From the NCBI GenBank assembly GCA_005888675.1, contig VBBA01000055.1, forward strand, positions 1 through 5,177: 5,177 nt of DNA. Reading direction: 5' to 3'. The notes beneath the pieces were generated by a model. That model did not search any database. It was not told the DNA's origin and saw only the letters and a list, made by a program, of their open reading frames with translations. The position numbers and the translations under genes were made by a program. Source of the stretch: Candidatus Bathyarchaeota archaeon. GTDB lineage: Archaea; Thermoproteota; Bathyarchaeia; 40CM-2-53-6. This document shows positions 5,155 to 5,177 of the stretch, in pieces; the stretch's first letter is position 1, and each line of letters opens with the position of its first letter.

Positions 5155-5177
5155 TACGGGCCCACGCGACCCGCCAA

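Larger units (their letters stand above)
5005..5163 (-). tRNA. tRNA-Lys(CTT) with three introns
   Basis: The mature tRNA is split into four exons. The acceptor stem is GGGCCCG (5163-5157) with CGGGCCC (5012-5006), discriminator G73 at 5005, and CCA encoded at 5004-5002. The D arm is GCTC (5124-5121) with GAGC (5111-5108). The anticodon loop is CTCTTAA (5078-5072) with anticodon CTT at 5076-5074, which reads the AAG lysine codon. The T arm is GAGGG, loop TTCAAAT, CCCTC (5029-5013). Removing introns of 30, 23 and about 32 nt leaves 74 nt with a 9-nt D loop and a 5-nt variable loop (TGGTC). The anticodon stem is GCAGG with CCTG plus A, so pair 27-43 would be a G-A mismatch. Identity rests on the CTT anticodon plus the GGGCCCGTA acceptor/D-arm body and G73, which are typical of archaeal tRNA-Lys. 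Transcription is toward the small hypothetical gene; the promoter lies outside the window. Confidence 0.9.

Noticed and set aside
5102..5163. Split or permuted tRNA gene
   Set aside because: All exons lie in normal order on one strand within 159 bases with BHB motifs between them, which is ordinary cis splicing.

Overview
The window is about 5.2 kb of archaeal chromosome. The strongest evidence is at the right edge: a minus-strand tRNA gene interrupted by three short introns, two of which fold as textbook archaeal bulge-helix-bulge (BHB) splicing motifs. Shine-Dalgarno-like and near-leaderless starts, frequent TTG starts, TATA-box-like promoters and a family of ribbon-helix-helix (RHH) regulators agree with an archaeon. 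Nitrososphaeria (Thaumarchaeota) or Bathyarchaeia-like lineages are my guess, but the window cannot settle the phylum.

Layout, left to right. (1) Bases 3-404: probably the 3' end of an unrecognised plus-strand gene entering from the left. (2) 554-1671: a two-gene minus-strand operon, with a 125-residue alpha/beta protein of unknown function followed by a 247-residue winged-helix DNA-binding protein. The two overlap at a TTGA stop/start junction, with a TATA-like promoter upstream near 1722. (3) 1876-3555: two paralogous RHH regulators transcribed divergently (1876-2541 minus, 2923-3555 plus) and separated by a 381-bp non-coding region that carries a perfect 7-bp inverted repeat, a candidate operator. 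(4) 3584-4444: a class I SAM-dependent methyltransferase on the minus strand, converging on the second RHH gene with a shared GC-rich hairpin at the junction. (5) 4545-4946: a small charged protein of unknown function, minus strand. (6) 5005-5163: tRNA-Lys(CTT), minus strand, with introns at positions 9/10, 30/31 and about 42/43.

Three of the six full-length proteins look like DNA-binding regulators, so this is a regulator-rich accessory stretch next to a tRNA gene rather than a metabolic operon. No mobile element, CRISPR array or recombinase is visible. The most unusual item is the three-intron tRNA. At least two of its splicing folds use bases that the finished tRNA needs for its acceptor, D and anticodon stems, so splicing must be coupled to refolding. 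The divergent RHH pair with a conserved C-terminal domain of unknown function is the second point of interest.
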